NCBI GenBank assembly: GCA_023250495.1
Contig: JAHFAP010000137.1
Location: forward strand, 1 to 8,541
Direction of reading: 5' to 3'
Length of the DNA stretch: 8,541 bases
Origin: Deltaproteobacteria bacterium
Lineage (GTDB): Bacteria > Desulfobacterota > Binatia > UBA9968
Position numbers and translations under genes: made by a program
Notes under the pieces: generated by a model
Told to the model about the DNA's origin: nothing
Seen by the model: the letters and a program-made list of their open reading frames with translations, nothing else
The model's database searches: none
Part shown: positions 6,618 through 8,541 of the stretch, one piece after another
Layout: each line of letters starts with the position of its first letter
How positions within the stretch are numbered: position 1 is the first letter of the stretch

Positions 6618-7523
6618 TCATAATTGCTCCACGGAATAGCCCTTGGCTTTCAGCATTTCGATAAGGCCATCCTTGCCCGCCAAATGGCTGGCGCCCACGA
6701 CCACGAGATAATTCTCATTCTGAGACAGGTAGGACTCGACTTTGGGAAGCCATGCCCGGTTCCTGTCCAAGATCAGCCTCTGGTAAACTTCCGGATAGTC
6801 CCTCATGCCCTGCAATAGAGCGGTATCCAGCGTCTTGAGATCTCCGGAAGCCCAGGCCTTCACAACCACATCCACCGCACCTTCCATCGAGTCTATGTCC
6901 TTCGAGGTTTGGAGCAACAGCGACTCTTGCGCGCGCTCCGGCATCCCGTCGAAGAGATCGATCTGATATTCGATTGTCTCAAGCCCGCCGATCTCTTTTT
7001 TTTCCTTTTTCGCCTTGCGGTAGAAATATTGATCGATACCGCGGCTGGGATCGAAACCAAGCGCCTGCAATTTTAGCGCTGTTGCTGTCAGAGCGACGAA
7101 CCATGGCTTGAACTGGTTGAAAGCCTCAATGCCTAACCCTAGCCTTTTCAACTCTTTCTCGGCCAGGGCGTAGGTATTTTCCGAGATATGATTCTTGAGA
7201 GTCGTTCCGTCCATGTAGGCTCCCTTGAAAAGCATGAGCTGTTGTCCCTGGTTCTTTTCCACACTCTCAAGGTTGACCTCGAAAACTAACTTCCTCGCAT
7301 CCTTAAAAGCCGCTTCCATAGGTTGATCGAGAGGATAGTTCTGCGATTTCAAATAGTGGATCGACCCCAAAAGGTAGACGACGTTGTTTTTCGACTGAAT
7401 CTTCCAGAGCGATCTCTTCTCCGCCGCGCGCAGGCTGCCTTCCAAGGGAAAAAGAATACTCCCCGCGTAGATGAAACAGACGACAACGTTTATTAGGATG
7501 CTTCTAAATTTCTTCGACGACAC
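6618..7523 (-). CDS. TraB/GumN-family secreted protein
   Basis: The protein has 301 residues. The N-terminus is a basic start (MSSKKFR) plus a hydrophobic core (ILINVVVCFIYAGSILFPL) ending near LRAAEKR. This is a likely Sec signal peptide, cleaved around residues 33-34, so the mature protein would be periplasmic or extracytoplasmic. Family hallmarks follow: YLLGSIHYL with GxxH at 53-56, an acidic LVFEVNLES around Glu82, IGGLET around Glu182, and a C-terminal VVVGASHLAGKDGLIEML with GxxH at 277-280. The paired GxxH motifs and conserved Glu residues define the TraB/GumN (Tiki-like) fold, some members of which are metal-dependent proteases; the activity of this one is unknown. The start is GTG 7523, supported by AAGGGGGGA (7539-7531) about 7 nt upstream. 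It is first in a pair with the amidase ORF. Confidence 0.9.
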   Translation of the reverse strand: MSSKKFRSILINVVVCFIYAGSILFPLEGSLRAAEKRSLWKIQSKNNVVYLLGSIHYLKSQNYPLDQPMEAAFKDARKLVFEVNLESVEKNQGQQLMLFKGAYMDGTTLKNHISENTYALAEKELKRLGLGIEAFNQFKPWFVALTATALKLQALGFDPSRGIDQYFYRKAKKEKKEIGGLETIEYQIDLFDGMPERAQESLLLQTSKDIDSMEGAVDVVVKAWASGDLKTLDTALLQGMRDYPEVYQRLILDRNRAWLPKVESYLSQNENYLVVVGASHLAGKDGLIEMLKAKGYSVEQL

Positions 7524-7629
7524 AGCTACATCCCCCCTTCGGACTTAAGGTGGTGAGAATGCGCCAAAAGCGTCTCAATAATTTCGATTCTACACGGCCG
7601 GTGAATGAATGGAAAGAGAGGCGTGACTA

Positions 7630-8022
7630 TCACCTTTCAAGGTATCTCCGCCAGGGTGCCCAGTAAAACTTTCCCCAGCCTTCGTTGACGTGCTCAGCGT
7701 CGCCGTCTGCCACATTAACGTGAACCAACTCGATCCGGCCACCCGTGGCAGCTTCATAAAAGGTCAAGACCAGGATCGAGTCGAGGTCATCAGGGCTAAA
7801 GTGAATTGAACGCCACGTCTGGACAATCATTCTCTTGGGCACAACGACAAGCATCCGTCCGGAGAGCATGCCGTTGAAGGCATTGAATTTGCTCCCAGGC
7901 TCCGGCGATATAGTCACGTCGCCGCCTGTAAACGCCGCGTGTTGTCTTGGATCGAGATACATGTCGAAGAGTTGATCAGGAGGCGCGGGCAGCACCACCG
8001 TCTGCTCAATGGTTTTGGGCAT
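7630..8022 (-). CDS. SRPBCC / AHSA1-like domain protein
   Basis: This 130-residue single-domain protein shows the START/AHSA1 (SRPBCC) pattern: MPKTIEQTVVLPAPPDQLFDMYLDPRQHAAFTG (first strand and alpha-helix), EPGSKFNAFNGMLSGRML (curved strands), VVPKRMIVQTWR, a strand with LVLTFYEA, then IELVHVNV and a C-terminal helix, NEGWGKFYWAPWRRYLE. The fold forms a hydrophobic ligand pocket; Hsp90 co-chaperones, lipid carriers and aromatic cyclases share it, so no substrate is assigned. ATG 8022 is preceded by AGGAGG (8035-8030) with a 7-nt gap. The gene follows the DUF1330 gene by 18 bp and is almost certainly in the same transcript. Confidence 0.88.
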   Translation of the reverse strand: MPKTIEQTVVLPAPPDQLFDMYLDPRQHAAFTGGDVTISPEPGSKFNAFNGMLSGRMLVVVPKRMIVQTWRSIHFSPDDLDSILVLTFYEAATGGRIELVHVNVADGDAEHVNEGWGKFYWAPWRRYLER

Positions 8023-8040
8023 CTCACTCCCTCCTGCGCG

Positions 8041-8328
8041 TTACGCGCCTTCGACAACGATCATGTTGGTGAAAGCAGTCTTATGCCTCACTCGCTTGGC
8101 AACACTGTACTCCTGCGACGACCACCACTGTTTGGCCCGTTCCACGCTCTCGAATTCCAGCACAACCAGACGCTTGGGCACCCAAGTACCTTCGAGAACT
8201 TCGGACTTACCGCCTCTCACCACAAATTTTCCTCCATAAGCCGCAACCGTCGGCGGCCCCAGTCTGCGGTACTCCTCATACCCCACAGGGTCGGTGACAT
8301 CGATCTCCGTGATCACATACGCCGCCAT
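8041..8328 (-). CDS. DUF1330 family protein (dimeric alpha/beta-barrel fold)
   Basis: This 95-residue protein is of typical DUF1330 length. It opens MAAYVITEIDVTDPVGYEEYRRLGPPTVAAYGGKFVVRGG and continues with a central EGTWVPKRLVVLEFESVERAKQWWSSQEYS and a C-terminal RHKTAFTNMIVVEGA. These three blocks are the hallmark of DUF1330, a small ferredoxin-like domain that usually dimerises; the biochemical role of the family is not established. ATG 8328 has AAGGAG (8342-8337) 8 nt upstream. It is the first gene after a promoter at 8397-8370 and precedes the SRPBCC gene. Confidence 0.9.
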   Translation of the reverse strand: MAAYVITEIDVTDPVGYEEYRRLGPPTVAAYGGKFVVRGGKSEVLEGTWVPKRLVVLEFESVERAKQWWSSQEYSVAKRVRHKTAFTNMIVVEGA

Positions 8329-8369
8329 TATACATTCTCCTTCCTTACAAGGCGAAAAAATTGTAAAAG

Positions 8370-8397
8370 ATTATAGAGATAACAAGACAGAAGGCAA
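8370..8397 (-). promoter_or_regulatory. Sigma-70-type promoter for the DUF1330-SRPBCC operon
   Basis: On the minus strand, a perfect -10 box TATAAT (8375-8370) lies 16 nt downstream of TTGCCT (8397-8392), which matches the -35 consensus at four of six positions. The predicted transcription start is near 8363, giving a leader of about 35 nt that contains the DUF1330 ribosome binding site. The box lies in the AT-rich gap between the divergent DUF1330 and SDR genes. Confidence 0.6.
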
Positions 8398-8411
8398 TAG
8401 AGAAGACGGCC

Positions 8412-8541
8412 ATGAAGCTCAAAGATAAAGTCGCCCTGATTACCGGGGGCGGACGTGGAATCGGCAAAGCCGTCGCGTTGGACTATGCGCGTGAGGGCGC
8501 AAGACTCGCCATCTGCGCGCGGACAGCGTCGGAGCTCGATG
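8412..8541 (+). CDS. Short-chain dehydrogenase/reductase (SDR), N-terminal fragment (runs off right edge)
   Basis: ATG 8412 opens a frame that stays open to the window edge (43 full codons). It starts [20 protein letters not shown], with the TGxxxGxG dinucleotide-binding motif (TGGGRGIG, residues 11-18) of the Rossmann fold after the first beta strand. It continues [23 protein letters not shown], where Arg37 after the second strand is typical of NADP(H)-preferring classical SDRs, though cofactor choice is inference. GAGAAG (8400-8405) is a modest ribosome binding site 6 nt upstream. The catalytic Ser-Tyr-Lys lies beyond the edge, so the substrate cannot be judged. It is divergent from the DUF1330 gene across 83 bp. 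Confidence 0.93.
   Translation, partial: MKLKDKVALITGGGRGIGKAVALDYAREGARLAICARTASELD

Overview
The window looks like chromosomal DNA of a moderately GC-rich, probably uncultured bacterium that makes selenocysteine. The SelA, SelB and SelD proteins resemble those of Desulfobacterota-type (deltaproteobacterial) lineages. The mix of amidase, SRPBCC, DUF1330 and SDR genes together with abundant short palindromic intergenic repeats is also common in environmental groups of that kind. This assignment is a judgement from sequence feel, not a search.

Layout: (1) 1-141, minus: the N-terminus of an AzlC-like permease running off the left edge. (2) 142-427: a repeat-rich intergenic region with a 24-bp tandem repeat. 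(3) 428-751, plus: a small cupin protein. (4) 752-1081: no gene, but a nested array of palindromic repeats. (5) 1082-5594, plus: the selenocysteine operon selA-selB-selD. (6) 5635-7523, minus: a TraB/GumN-family secreted protein followed by an amidase-family ORF that lacks its catalytic core. (7) 7630-8328, minus: a DUF1330 protein followed by an SRPBCC/AHSA1-like protein, behind a good sigma-70-type promoter. (8) 8412 to the right edge, plus: the start of a divergently transcribed short-chain dehydrogenase.

The main biological unit is the sel operon. SelD makes selenophosphate, SelA uses it to convert Ser-tRNA(Sec) to Sec-tRNA(Sec), and SelB brings that tRNA to the ribosome at UGA codons followed by a SECIS hairpin. 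SelD is itself a selenoprotein here. Its true start is ATG 4536, and codon 21 is an in-frame TGA (4596-4598) at the catalytic Cys/Sec position. It is followed by a hairpin with the geometry of a bacterial SECIS element. A conventional gene caller would start the gene at GTG 4626 and lose the active site. No tRNA(Sec) gene (selC) is present in the window.

Two other things stand out. Both gene junctions inside the sel operon, and the region upstream of it, are occupied by palindromic repeats of different families; one of them supplies the last codons of selA and the leader of selB. The amidase ORF has a clean in-frame loss of the segment carrying the Lys/cis-Ser/Ser triad.
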